A stretch of 64,000 nt of DNA, taken from Margaritispora aquatica. Its lineage: Eukaryota; Ascomycota; Leotiomycetes; Helotiales; Discinellaceae. The DNA lies in NCBI GenBank assembly GCA_007644065.1, contig VJWN01000002.1:1823831-1887830 (forward strand). Reading direction: 5' to 3'. Of the stretch, positions 25,449 through 37,961 are shown piece after piece. Each line of letters begins with the position of its first letter. The first letter of the stretch is position 1. The position numbers were made by a program, and so were the translations under genes. The notes below the pieces were generated by a model. The model was not told the origin of the DNA. It searched no databases and saw only the letters and a list, made by a program, of their open reading frames with translations.

Positions 25449-27538
25449 GCATCCAAACACACAATCATTCATTTGGGACCAAAACATATGGCCTATCGCC
25501 AAAAAAGCTTGAAATACCAAAAAGATTGGGGGTGGTTCTCAGAGAGAACACCTAGGACTTAATACGAGGGAGCTAGCCGCGGAAGCGATATATAAGATGC
25601 CGATACCCGTTCTTTGCCCCTACAATTTTATTTGTTTTTCTGTACAATAGGACGCTTGGAGACAGGAGTCTACACTTTGGAGCGCGGCGTTATTGGCGTC
25701 ATTTATTGCAAAGGATTTGAAACGATCGTCTGGCACGCTTGGGATGGTGTACAAATACATACAAGCCGGCACGCATATACGAGAGCGTCAAAACGGGTTG
25801 ACAGACAATGACGGATCGAATGCACGAAAGAGTGGAAGAGGATGATTGTGGCCTGTGTTGATTGTTTTTTTGAGTGTGCGACCGATTGGGTAGGCGCCAA
25901 TGGTGGAGGATGAGTGTGGAAACGGATCATGTAAAAGCACAAGCAAAGGAGAGTGGATTTAGTAGAATCTGCAATAGCAGGTAATTTATCAATGGTAATT
26001 ATTTTGGTGCTCCGTCGTAGTTCACTTGCTTGTCTGATTCAATGATGAGAGGGTGTTGTGTTTATACTTAGGCGAGTCGTCTTGTTTCTCTAGCATTCGA
26101 TTGTCTGTCGGCAGAATATGTTGCTCTGATGACAACAGTTGTGAGGCCATACAAGTCAATCATTGACTAGTGATGGTGTTCGCTACTGCAGTGATGGGGT
26201 GAGCTTGGAGCTGTGTGTGGGCCTCTTCAGGCAAATGGAGCATTCGTACACTTTCATCACTTGCATTTGATACTGGCGCATTAGAATTTAGATCTGGCTA
26301 TCTGAGTTCAAGTGCCCTGCTTTTATACCGCAGCTCTTGGTTACTCCGAGTGAGGGGGAGTTTATTCTACGGTAATATAGACGGTGTGTATGTATGGTCG
26401 AGAGTGATGCGGAAAATCATCATCTGTCCATGTCACAGATTTATCTATCGATGCTTCGTCAGTTTGTTGATAGCAACTAGCGAGCAGCGAAACGACAGCG
26501 ACAATCTCTTCAACATAATCTACTAATGTTTCTATTGAGATATTTCAAACCCGTTGTCGGTACGTGCGAAGCTAAAGAGTATTTGTTTTTAATCATTGAC
26601 ATGGCGACATACCACCCAGTGAAGCAATGACGGATGGGTTGGAGTTCACTGCAGAACCTGGCTCTGAAACGGCTCGTTTTGAACCTGGAATCGTTCAGTT
26701 GAGCGGCGAGTCTTTGCTTTGCTGGTGTCTTGTGTGCTTTTACTCGTTTTCAAGAGGACAATACCGAAGTGGGGGTAGATTGGAAACTGAAATTTGGATT
26801 TGCGTGATAGTGAACTCGACGTTGCACTACTAAGAGTTCGTCACTTTTTCAATTCTTCGATGTACTCGTTGTGTGACTACATTCTAGTTCCAATGCTATT
26901 TAAGCAAGGTTCGCTATAGCAAAAGCTTGACCTTAGTCAACTTTCTGATGGTGAAGATGGTCGTGGTGGTTAGGTGGATATGATGGATGTGAGGGATGTT
27001 TCATAGATTTCATATGCTTCTTGTGATTTCTTTTGGGCTCTGTTGTTGTGCGTTATTGAACCTAGTATGCAAGATTCATCGCTCCGGTACCAGTTGATAG
27101 TTGACTATGTTGACAGTAGTCCGTTGTGTATTTCTGTCAAGAAGAAATCAGAGCTGTCCTTACTTGCCATTCCTCGTCTGGGGAGAAAAAGGCATATGAC
27201 ATGGATTTAAGCGCAAAAAGGATTCAGATTGTTTGATGGTTATCTAGACCTTGGATGATGAATTGAAAGATTCTAGGGAGTTGCTCTTAGGCCTAATTCG
27301 ATTGCTGTGTCTTTATTGACGTTAAACCTTGGGGTTTGCTTTGTCTCGGATAATTTTATACGCACTTCAAAGCCAAAAAGTGATAACTTTAGGTTAGGAT
27401 CAAGTTGAGTTGTCGCATCAGTCTATCTAGAGATGTTCACCGAAAACAGGAAATTCTTTGAATATTAACTACCACCAGTATCTAGTGCAAATTTCAACTT
27501 CAAACACACATCCCAACGCTCAGCCTCACAGTCGCCCT
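25449..27538. other. Gene-free interval, about 2.1 kb
   Basis: The interval lies downstream of the coiled-coil gene and downstream of the convergent NAD(P)-binding gene. It is mildly AT-rich. The open frames are short and show no recognisable domain. Confidence 0.4.
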
Positions 27539-28222
27539 CTACTCACACAAAATAGGTGCCAAACCAATCCACTCGCTCTGCACCCCTTTCTCAACCTCCC
27601 CCACCAACCACTTTGCCAACCCCTTCCTACTCAAAAACACTCCACCTTCAGGAGTTCCCTTCCACCCAGCCTTTACACCCCCTTCCTTCGCCTCCCCATC
27701 TCCCAGAATCGGCACCCTAAACACAGTCCACTTCAACTTCGCCAAGTCCTGCTCACACACAAACGCCCCCAAGTTTGTGAATTCCTTATACGCGTCCGGA
27801 AAAAAGCTTTTGACCATCCCCACCAGAATTGTCCATTTCAGCGCCCCTTTATCCTGCGGCGCCTCAAACGATGGTGTCGCGAGGATCAGCGCATGCTCGA
27901 AGTGGTTGGCGATAAGCAGAGGGAAGAGTGTCCGCATGCATGTCGTCACTGGGCTCCCGGCTAAGGTGGCACCTGGTGCGGGACCGAGAAAGGAGACGAG
28001 AACTGTGGCACCACTGGATGCGGCGCGTGCGAGGCCGGCGTGATCTTCGAGGGTTCCTTCGAGGACGGAGATGCGGGGGTTGGAGGATAAGATGGTAGGT
28101 AGCTTGGAGGGATTGCGCACGTAGAGTGTTAGTGTGTGGGAGGCTGCTAGGGCTGTGGTACAGAAGGCGAGGCCGGAGGCACCGGTGGAGCCGAGGACGA
28201 GTATGTGTTTGGAGGATGGCAT
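27539..28222 (-). CDS. NAD(P)-binding (NmrA-like/atypical SDR) protein
   Basis: Single-exon gene of 227 residues. The N-terminus, ILVLGSTGASG at about residues 7-17, is a GxxGxxG-type dinucleotide-binding loop after a beta strand. The next strands (LTLYVRNPSKLP, ISVLEGTLEDH, TVLVSFLGP) follow the Rossmann order of NAD(P)H-binding proteins of the NmrA/atypical-SDR kind. No YxxxK catalytic pair is present, which fits the atypical group. The C-terminal third has KWTVFRVPILGDGEA and a WLVGEVEKG helix. Such proteins may be reductases or redox sensors; the substrate is unknown. Base composition of this ORF is markedly GC-richer than its AT-rich flanks. Confidence 0.82.
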   Translation of the reverse strand: MPSSKHILVLGSTGASGLAFCTTALAASHTLTLYVRNPSKLPTILSSNPRISVLEGTLEDHAGLARAASSGATVLVSFLGPAPGATLAGSPVTTCMRTLFPLLIANHFEHALILATPSFEAPQDKGALKWTILVGMVKSFFPDAYKEFTNLGAFVCEQDLAKLKWTVFRVPILGDGEAKEGGVKAGWKGTPEGGVFLSRKGLAKWLVGEVEKGVQSEWIGLAPILCE

Positions 28223-29399
28223 TTTGTGGATTGATTTGGTGATGAGGAAATCCGGGTTGAGAAACGAGGTAGTCAGCGAACTCAGTCAAGAGATGAGTTG
28301 GATTGAATTGAATTGTCTCGATGACAGTAAATCAAATGGGACTATCTCGAATGAGAGAGATACTACTCATTAGAAGGTGGGAAGGCTAATCTATATACTT
28401 GACATTTTACTTCCTCCTTCCTGGTCGCTTAGCAACAATCCATGCTGAAAGGGGCTCGGCAAATTGCTGTCTTAATAATGTAGCTGTGGTTATGTCATCG
28501 AGTTGAGTATATCATTGGCCAAAGCTCATGGTTAAGGTTCAAGCACAACTTACGTCCGTTCATCCTCCGCTCGCTTAATCGAAGTCTGTATGCTTGCGAA
28601 ATACCGTGACTGCGGACACAAATAGAATTTGATTTTGCCATAGAGCACATACTTACGAAGAAAATCATATCAGTAGTCTTGCAATATGCTCTGGATGGGC
28701 AGATTGGTGGGTTTGTGATCTAACTGCACTTTACTGGCCTATTCACATGACATTTTCACTAACGAATCTTCACCTTTGTCTCAAAGAATCACTTTCTTCA
28801 TTTAGAGCTACAATATCTTGCACCTTAAGCAGCCTTTAGACAGCCTACTTCAACATAAATACAATTCGCCATAGGAATTATTCGAGCTTAAACAGAAATT
28901 GTTGAGTCTTTTATGTAAAGAAGGGTTGAAATTTAGAATGGAGTTGGCTTAAAATAATTTTAGGCCCCTTGGATTTCCCCCCAAGAATTGTAAGCATGTA
29001 TAGAACAACTTCAGTCACAATTTGAACACAATTCCGAATAAAGATTCACCTAACTAGGTAATAGATGATATATTCTAGATTATCTGTAAAGAATAACCTA
29101 AAGTGTATCATTTTTGTAGCTTCATATCTGCGTGATACAAAAACAAGCCTTCCATGCTTCTTCATATGATGCCCAAGCTACAACATTATACCTCCACTCA
29201 TCTTTGATATATACTGCCGCGTAAACACAACAAGATTCCCAGAACAGTTTCTACCCACCATACAATATTTCTAAGTCCATACAATATACACTTAGAAATT
29301 AAGTTATATCCCGATCTCTAATCTGTCTATAAGACTAAAACACTGAATCTGTCAGCAGAAATCGCTGTGCGCTCAAACTAGTCAACCTAGTTCAGCTGC
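28223..29399. other. Gene-free AT-rich interval
   Basis: About 1.2 kb, AT-rich especially at 28700-29350. It lies between the start of the NAD(P)-binding gene and the 3' end of the first RBR-like gene. No coding feature seen. Confidence 0.4.
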
Positions 29400-30273
29400 T
29401 TAAGACGCTCCGAAGCAACTCTGCTGGGGATGATAAGGCTTCCCACATCTGTAACAAAACTCATGCCCACATCGACACCTATCGAAATTAGCAAGGCTTC
29501 GCACAAGACAAAGAAATCAATGGAGAACTTACTGCATGTAAACATCCGTCAGCCTTCTCAACCATCGTTGCACATATCCCATACCGACGCCAATTCATCT
29601 TCCTGACCAATTCTAAGATTTTAAAATTATCACCAAAAGTACAGAGAGTATTCTCATGACCCTCTTGCCTGCAATAGTCGCAAACCTTTCTTTTGCAGTC
29701 ACGGCACTTGATCATCTTGATTCTGCTTCCGTTGCTAAATGGTCTCCCTAGGAACGCAGAACAAGTTGCGTTGCTACAATATAGACGAGATTGTGTAGTC
29801 ATCTCAACTGTTTTCCTCAAATAGCTCTTGATGATGTCGTTAGAGAGGTATCTTTTTTGCTTCATTAATATGGATTCTTTCACAGCACTTAGCTGGGTAT
29901 TGACTTTCACCTTTGATTGCGTTAGTGAAGATTGTGGTAAGACAAACACTACATAGTCGGTGTCTACATCTGAGACTGATTACTTTTGAAGCAGGTTTTT
30001 CAACGTAACAAATGTCGCAAGTGCCTTTTTTATCATGGTGGAATTGAGCAGTCAGTCCAGACTTTATTTTTTTGAAGATGTCCATCTTGGCGGTTTTCTT
30101 ACGATCCTGGACATTGGCTTAAGCGGCAGAGGTGTTTCATTATGGGTTTCCTCTATTGTCGCAGCAACATCAACATTACTGTCTTTGGTAGATATGGTGA
30201 GTTGCGTAAGTTGACTACTGGTTTCAATGCCTTCGCTTTCGCCGCGACGTAGAACAGTGCTCGTGTTCTTCAT
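29400..30273 (-). pseudogene. Degenerate RBR-type (RING-IBR-RING2) ubiquitin ligase gene, copy A
   Basis: A minus-strand coding trace with RING1 (CDICYVEKPASKVISLRC...CSVCLTTIF...CC), an IBR-like segment (LYCSNATCSAFL, CRDCKRKVCDYCRQEGH) and a short RING2 end (GCLHA, then CRCGHEFCYRCG). The order matches fungal RBR E3 ligases and the neighbour at 31.3-32.7 kb. The frame is broken twice relative to that family. First, six A residues at 29853-29858 (minus sense) put CCERIHINEAK in a different frame from RYLSNDIIKSYLRK. Second, after GCLHA the exon ending at 29533 joins the acceptor at 29479 two bases out of frame. The start is unclear: ATG 30273 would need a 41-nt intron at 30102-30062, while ATG 30085 needs none. 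It could be a recent pseudogene or could reflect sequence errors. Confidence 0.68.
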
Positions 30274-31253
30274 AGTACTGGAATCTCAACTATAAGACTC
30301 TGTTCAGAAAATTGAAGGCATCACTTACATTTGAGTATAAAAGATTATCTAATGCTCTTGGAAGGAGATGGGTCGTCTTAGATTTATTTAATGGAATAGT
30401 GTAGGACAATGCTATTTCGATCTGAGAAAGAATATGGCAGCGGTATTGGTGTTCTATCTTAGGAGGAGAATAATTGAAAAATGGGGAACATTTTGTGATT
30501 GTGGGATTAGATGGAAGCTAATATTAGTATGGGTGGAGGGGGAGACTACTAAAAGGGTTCCTTCTTCTAACGTGTTCTAGTGCTTCAATCTAGGAAGGAC
30601 TTCTTAACACAGAACACAGAACCCTTGACTACGTCAAATATCGAATCATATTACACATATTACACCAGAAGTTTGCTGATTCTGATGAAAGTTAACATTT
30701 CTTTACATTCAATGATTTGGCCAAGAAGAGAAAATTGAGTTCTATGGTGTTCGCTTAATTCACGAAAGGCTCAAGGTGGCTTTCTGTATTTGGTTCTCCC
30801 CAAGTACATAATAGATAGAACTAGCGACTATAGTGCCTTTCTTTAATTGCACGATCTGAATTCTCTGCAGTAAATTTCTATATCAAAGATGAAGAGCAGA
30901 GGATGGTTTTCCCCAGAGAAAATATGTGTTAGAGGAAGTGTTTCTCCAGCCCTTGGCTTCGTGAAATAACCCAGACTCACACATAGAGCTATAACCATAA
31001 ATGAGCACAGCTAAAGCCCCACGGTTTCCTAGTACTCAAATTCTAGAAGAAATAGAGCAGAAATTACCCCGACTTGCTGTCACAAAATGACAGCACAAAC
31101 CATGCCATGCCTGCACTGTTATTTAGCGGAAGCAACGATGTAATGAAGAGTACTACTTACCGAAACGAGAGTCTCTGGAGGAGCCAGAGGTATCTGAAAT
31201 TCTATGGCAGTTGCTTCATACACCTGAGCATATTTCAGAAAAAATGACTCGAA
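30274..31253. other. Interval between the two RBR-like genes
   Basis: About 980 bp. It is AT-rich with no recognisable coding segment. It would contain the promoter of copy A. Confidence 0.35.
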
Positions 31254-32682
31254 TCAACAATTCATGGTGCATCGGTGGCACATGACGGTATCACAAGTCC
31301 TGCATTCGAAGCAGAAATCGGGCATGTTCCAGTTGCAAATCTCACAACGATGACTATACTGTTGCCTGATGAAGCCGTTGTCATGTAAGCAATGACCAAC
31401 GTTTCGGAGGTTGTTGGCAATCTGTCGAGCATTCCGGCGAACTCCTTCTCCACGTACATTTGCATGTCGATTAGCAATATGTGCGGCTCGGAGTGTTAGA
31501 TTGTTTTCATCCCAGACTGCACAGTCACAGTTCTTTCACTTCTGCTCGCAAACATAGCAAAACTCGGCTCCACAGGGTTTGGGACATCTAGAAACCTACT
31601 GTTAGAAAATGGCGCAAATCGATGATTAAAGCAGAAACTTACGTGATGTGATTGCAACCATAGAGCAAATCGAATCCGAGATTGCAGGACTTGCAGCGAC
31701 GCCATCCCTGTTCCTCCAAAAGGACTAGGGTTTTCTTAAGCTCTTCGTCCTCTGGACAGTCTCCATCATGATCCTTCTTCTGACATATCGCGCAAGTCAT
31801 GGTGTTGCAGATTGGGCAGCACGCATGGTCGGCAATGATGCTACTCTGCTGAATGAAGCAGCCACAAAGCAAGTTGGAGCAATATGTGCGTTTCTTAGTA
31901 TCCCATTCAATCTTCTTGATTTCGTAATCTTTGACGATCGTGGAGTCCAGGAAGATTCGAACATTGTCATCATGAGGTGAGATTGCTTCGCAACACTTTG
32001 GCGGATAGCGCGCCTCATTCACAATGCTTGCTTTGAACATATCCGTGAGACAAACCTGGCAACATTCATGGTCACATTGCAGACGTGCAATCTCGAAGAA
32101 TGGAACCTCTTCAGCACACATTATGCACTCGCGCTTGTCGATTCTGACTAGTTGCCTAGAAGCTGCCCATGCTGAAGACTCGGAAGCATCTCCACCGTGT
32201 TCAGAAGCCACAACGGAGCCATTCACCGTGCTCGCTGTATTGCCGTATGGACAGTCGACATAGATTGCAGAAAGCTTTTCGATGAGTTCGAGCTCTTTTC
32301 CTGTACCAATGGTCGAGGTTGGAGGAGCGCAGATCAATCGTTGGGTAGGCATACCACCTAGTCTGCACGCAAATGCACGATCTTCTACAGCCTTCTGCTC
32401 CAGCAACTTGTTGGTTGCTAGAATGTTAGCATCTGTCATGACTGCGTGGGCAATGCTGCGAGTCATCCGGCGATCTTGCAAGACCTGCAGATTTCTGCTC
32501 AGCTCATCCTTCCCAAGCTTGAAAGCAAGCTGCATGTCCGTAAGTTCTCCAGCCTTTCCCTTTCCCTTACGGTTTGACTGCTCCATCAATTCATCGAGGT
32601 CTTCAATCTGAAGTTTGAGCAGAAGCTCAGCTGTCTTGTCGTCCATATCCACGAATCCTCCTGTAGCAAGAACCAGAGCCAT
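31254..32682 (-). CDS. RBR-type E3 ubiquitin ligase, copy B, with in-frame TGA
   Basis: Transfers ubiquitin via a RING2 catalytic cysteine, by family knowledge. Exon 1 is 32682-31643 and exon 2 starts at 31587 after a 55-nt intron. RING1 is CIMCAEEVPFFEIARLQCDH...CCQVCLTDMF near residues 190-235; IBR includes RTYCSNLLC and CCPICNTMTCAICQ; RING2 begins CKSCNLGFDLLYGCNHIT, where the Cys of GCNH is the expected catalytic residue. At 31536-31538 a TGA interrupts the frame right after AEFCYVCEQK, where family members normally have Trp. The frame stays open for 93 more codons (KNCDCAVWDENN ... HRCEICNWNMPDFCFECRTC) with the Cys pattern expected of this family, ending at TGA 31254-31256. The truncated product would be 362 residues and lack the last RING2 zinc ligands. 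Confidence 0.72.
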
Positions 32683-35600
32683 ATTGTAATCCGTGGCGAA
32701 ACCTGCCGTCGAGCGTAGCTTCGATGGAGATTAGGTTTAAGGAGATACTCGAAAGTACCGAAAAAGTTTAGGTTTGAAGGGACAGATTCAGTGAAAGGTG
32801 CCTTTGTTTGAGTAACCAACAAGGCTAATCTGCAAAAAGTGAAAACACGATCTCGAATTTGCAACGTGCCGCACGGTAAGCCTTGATGCAAAGAAAGCGT
32901 AGAAAGCACACTGGGCTCTGCGAGGCTGATGGAGAAAATCTAGCAGGGGAGTATTTGTTGAAGGTAGAAAGTTGCAGTTGCATTTTTTGGTTTGCTACGA
33001 GATTCTTCTCTGGCGGTTAAGCGAGATCCAAAAGACAAAGCCTTCAAATTCGAAATTCGGAGCCACACGACAACATCATGTAGATTCAGCTCTTTTTACA
33101 CGTCTTCATAATCACAACTACCTAAATCCACTGAAGGAGGTAATTATTTCAAAAATATTCGAAATCTTTGGAAGATCTGAGGCACCAGATTCAACTCAAG
33201 TGAGGTTTCATTCCTCCATGTCAGAGGTGTAAGGATACTAATTTATTTTATCTACATAGAGACATTTCAAAATCCTTCTAACTTCCTATCTGTGTGTTCA
33301 TTCCACCGTTCGCATCCTTAAAGGATAGAGTAGTACCTTAGGCATGGTAATGCTCCATAGGCAGCAACGAATCCTGGTAATTCCACCAATGTCATTTCTT
33401 TGCGAAGCTTCTCTACCGATACAAGACTGCAAACAAGCTCTATTCAACTGTTACTCGAACATAGGCACGTAAATAACACAATACATGGAAATGAAGGAGG
33501 AAAGTCTATCACGTGCAAGACACTACAACTCTCGCATGTGACAAAACTTACCCCTTTCTTCAACCCACCTCCATAACCGAGATCTAGCAGCAAAACATTC
33601 ACGATGACATTCTCTCTTCCAGCCCTAATCCCTACTCACTGTCCCAACAAGCACAACCCAACGACAACACTGACACCGGCATTCAACCTCGGATCACTCG
33701 ACACAGCCAAGTCCATCAAGGCATGAATAAACTTCTTCTAGAAGGAATTACTTCTCGTCTTCTCCCGACGGTCATTTCAACAACCCCACGTGTCCATCCC
33801 AGGGGGATCCCTCCACGACCAAGCAAGAAATGGCTGGACACTTGTCTTATTACGCAACCAAGCACGCGAGCCACACATCCACGTCGAGAAAGAAAGCAAG
33901 ATGGATCGCCACATCGATTATTCGAGAATCGATTGACAGACAGGTGACACGCGAGCATGTTCCTGTTGTGGTGTGCGTGTCTCCGATGAGATGTCAACAC
34001 CAGCAACAAAGTTCAGCCGCGGGCAAGCCAGGTGTTCGAAAGTTGAGATTAGGCGAGGTGCCTAAACACGCAGGACGAGGACTTCAATCTCGCCTCGCCT
34101 CGTCTCGTCACAAAGAGCCGAGGATGGATATTATTATTATTATTATTCGGACCTTTCTCCTGACCTCGGTGGCAGTAGCTCCCCTATTACGATCACAAAT
34201 CACATGCATACGTCTCCTCCCGTCGCCTCTACCGGCCCATCGATCCAGCATTTAGGTACCGAAGCTCGCCTGCCTCACCCTTAACGCCTAGCCGATCGAT
34301 GCTTGTCCCGAGCAGTGCTTTCAGCCTCATACCGAGGAGGGAATGCACAAGAAAGGATCCAGACCATCCCATTCATTACCAAGAACGCATTGATTATTCC
34401 TTTTTGCTTCTCTTCTGATCCAGTCATCCCAGGTCAAGCACCCCCATAGGACCAAATTATCACACAAAACATCCACTTCGCAAGCCGGCCCAACCACGGT
34501 GCATCGGCATTTGGCGACGTTCAAGCTTCTAGCCTGACACTAGAAGCCCTCTTCACGCCCATTTAAAATATCCCCTACGGTGTAAAGCCACGTCCCAACG
34601 AATGAGGCGTGGCGCCGCCCCGCTAGGCCGGCTAGGCGGTGCGAGAGAGTGGAGAGCGGTGTGGTAATGGAAACATGGGGCCTCCACCGCCCTCCACCGG
34701 ATTTGCTGGAGGGGGGAAAAAGAGAGGAAGGATCAGGAAACCACATGGGCGGCCGAAGCGCTGGGTGGATATTTTTTCTATTCGTACATAGAGACGGATG
34801 GGGTCTTGAATGGTAATTTGCGAAGGAATTATTTATGCCTTTTCATGATGGACATGGGCCTCCGTAGTGGCTCGCTGCTTTTGCTGATATAAACTCATCT
34901 CGTTGCGAACTGGCACGAACGAAACTGTTCTTTCTGTAAGCGCCACAGAGAAGAGCAGAGAATCTGTCATTTGGATTTGCGTCTGTTGCGGGACAGCGGA
35001 TCGGGGGTTACCGCATTCGAATCTTGTTGGGAGTTTCAAGTCAGGTCCTAGAACTGGCAAAGAATGCGGAAGGTGGAGGAGGTTTTGCGGTGTAGCTCTG
35101 CGTTTTGTTTTGGTTGTTGTTTTGGAAGTTCACTTCACTTCAATGCAATGATGTCTAGTACGACCGTACTCTACTCCGTAGGTTGAGACCTGAGATCCCC
35201 AAAGGTCTACCTACTCGCACCATAAGTGGAGCGGAAGAGAGGTAGGAAAGCCCAAGGCGTTCTCGGTGAGCCATGTATGAAACTTATTTGACAGGTCTAT
35301 ATGATTGGCTTATATTAATGACATACATTGGTTTGACATGCTACCTCCGTTCCGTACTACCTAGGCGCTTTAACCTGGGCTCTTTTCAAACGAACGGGTT
35401 GCTAGAAATATGCAGGGACGAGAAGCATTATTCCATTTGCGTAAAAATACTCTACTCGGCTAGAACGTAGTGCATCGCGACATCACCTCGCCAAGCAACC
35501 TCCCCACGCCTCAGATACATGAACAAACACATCACGAGATAGAGATCTCGCAGGTCGCGCAACAGCCGCGACGTATTGCGAAATGTAAATCTTCATACCA

Positions 35601-37961
35601 CGAGTGATCAAGCCCATTCTCTGAATTGACCATCAAATGCTTTGAACGGCAGACAGAATTGAACATCATCCCACTCCCATCACGTTGTACCTCCTTCATG
35701 ACGTCTTGATCTCAAACTCTCAACCATGCCGATCTCCCTCCCTCTACACCCCTCGTTCTCCGTTAGACAATCCCCGAAGAATTGAGTTTAGAAACGTTAG
35801 ATCGCTTCATTTGAACAGCAACAACAACCTGTTTGATTTAGACTTTCTACCAAGTGTCTAACCCTCTGCCCCACTATTCTACGCCGTGTTAGGTAGGTAA
35901 ATCCAGCTGCCCTGCTTGAATAGTAAACACAATGGAACCAACCCACACTTCCAAGTAGTTTCCCGTCTATTCATTCATCATTCATCTATTCATTCTACTG
36001 CACGCAAGCAGGTAAACAAGCAAGCAAGCGGGAAATGAACGCCGGGCAAGCTGTCAACGAAACTCAAATAGAGACCTCCATGAATCAAGAGCGGCTTGTA
36101 ATTCCGATCATGATACGCAAGAACGAAAGGAGGATCACCATCATGACCATGAACCCTTCCTTGAAATTGAAACAAGCATTATTCTCTGATTTTCAAGAAC
36201 GTGATCCTTCCCTTTGACCACTTTGCCCCAGACCAAGCAGAAGATGTTGATATTACTGCCATTCCATTCACATCGAAGTAGAACCGGCCCGGGAAATACC
36301 CAGTAACGTGTGCAAAGCGACCCCATCCATCGATCAAAGAGGACAATGCAACATCAACATCAGCAATCGAACCCCATATGATCGAAGGCCGAGGGGACGG
36401 TCAAACCTCGCGATCAGCAGAACTAGCATTACTAGTTGGCCGGTAGAGAATCCCCGCCAGCCACTTGCCAGAACGTACTTACACCAAGTAATCATCCCAT
36501 CTCATCTACCTCCAGTAGTATTCGGTCGGCAATGGTTGCAGCTGAGACAATCAGTCGACAGTCAACGGCAAGTAGAAGTACCGTAAAACGAACGTCGGTG
36601 AACGATCGTCAGGGGGGCGGGGAGACGACCTGCCTCGAGACTTTGCCTTGATGATTGACAAGCATGTTGGACAAACCACAAAACTGCCGTGAGTGCGCGG
36701 TATGCGGTACCGGTACTTGATCTCCTATAGATATTATAACAACATACGTTACGTTGTGAGAAAAGTAACATGTCACTTTAAAGACAAGGCCTCGGGAGCA
36801 CATGGCCCAGAACAGGCAACAGGTAGCTAGCTGCAAGCTGCTAGCTTCGCATCAATGATGATATCTTTCGGATCGGTACTTTGGTGCTACTAACGAAGTA
36901 ATCTTACCATACCGTACTTGGCCGGTAGGTCTGTATGGACACACGAGTCAGTCTCATATTGCAAGTGTTTGGAAGCCCAAACGAGAAGGGAAGAGAGACA
37001 ATATTGATGGCGTGGGCAATTACAGTACAATTAGTATACAAGTCTCATGTCAACACCATGCCAAGAAAGGGGGATCGCACGCCACTGTTTTGTTTGTGTT
37101 TCTTACCGAACTTGCTTGAAGCAGCAATAGGTACACCCAAACAAGACATACACCCGTGGAGCCATGTGTTTTGTTGTGCAATTATAATTCTATCTATTTC
37201 GTCCTACCATGCTAAATATGCCTCGATTTCATGATGATAGAGAGTCGTCCATTCAGTCTATCCTAGGCCACCTAAACCCCATCATCTAACTCATCTCATC
37301 TCCTTTACCGTAAACAAAGCAAAGCAAAAACCCTCACACTGCGTTTCCACTCGTTGGTCTCCCCGAGAACGAAATGTACTGCAGTTTCCGGCTTGTAAAT
37401 ACATACAGAAAGAGATTTAGAATCTGCTGCTGCCAAAGCCAGGCCAGACCCAGTTACAAGACTCTTCAGACACCAGCCAAAGAGATATAACCCAAACAAT
37501 CCCTTATAAGCGCCGTACCGTATATCCCCTGGCAAACGGCTCCAAAAAAGCGACTAGGAACAATAGGAAATTCAAGAACAAATCCCGAACTTTTGTTGTT
37601 TTGTGCAAGGAAATGGAAGCATATAGAAAACCGGTAAGCAAAAACCCTAGTCGTCCGACTAGAGAAACGTAGTCGAGTCGTTTTCGTGAGCCAGAGAGAT
37701 CAAATATAAGTCTTCCCTTTCATGAACGGAAAACTCGACGCCGATGAAAGATAGCACACATATTTCTATCCAGCCTAAAGATCTCGCCCAATCAATCTAT
37801 CCAGGGTATAGTCTTAGTTCGCAAAAGTGATAACTCCGCCCAATGCATTTTTGTTGTGAAGAAACGTATACGCCGATCGATGTAGCAGTAAGTGATCCCA
37901 AAAAGGCTATACTGGAAAGGAGAGCCATAAAGTCGTGACTTTTGTTGAGAAGAGATGCCAA
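32683..37961. other. 5.3-kb interval with no recognisable gene
   Basis: This is the largest gap in the window, between the RBR copy B start and the SFP1 stop. It holds many short open frames, none with a domain, splice continuity or homology that I can name. A plus-strand frame at 33830-34255 reads through a TTA/ATT microsatellite and looks spurious. It may carry long UTRs, noncoding RNAs or degraded elements. Confidence 0.4.
34130..34147. repeat. (ATT)6 microsatellite
   Basis: Six perfect tandem copies of ATT are seen directly in the sequence. Confidence 0.9.

Noticed and set aside
29850..29862. Programmed -1 frameshift at the A-rich heptamer in RBR copy A
   Set aside because: The sequence does contain A AAA AAG in the zero frame, but the downstream conserved frame requires a +1 shift, so a -1 slip would give nonsense.
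31536..31538. TGA as selenocysteine in RBR copy B
   Set aside because: Ascomycetes are not known to have selenocysteine machinery, and the family has Trp at this position; a nonsense change or error is simpler.
33830..34255. Plus-strand 141-codon open frame
   Set aside because: It translates the ATT microsatellite into poly-Ile, and shows no domain and no plausible splicing.
36350..36385. Possible tRNA B-box on the minus strand
   Set aside because: A GGTTCGA-like core is present, but the flanking bases do not form a T-arm stem and no A-box is at the right distance.
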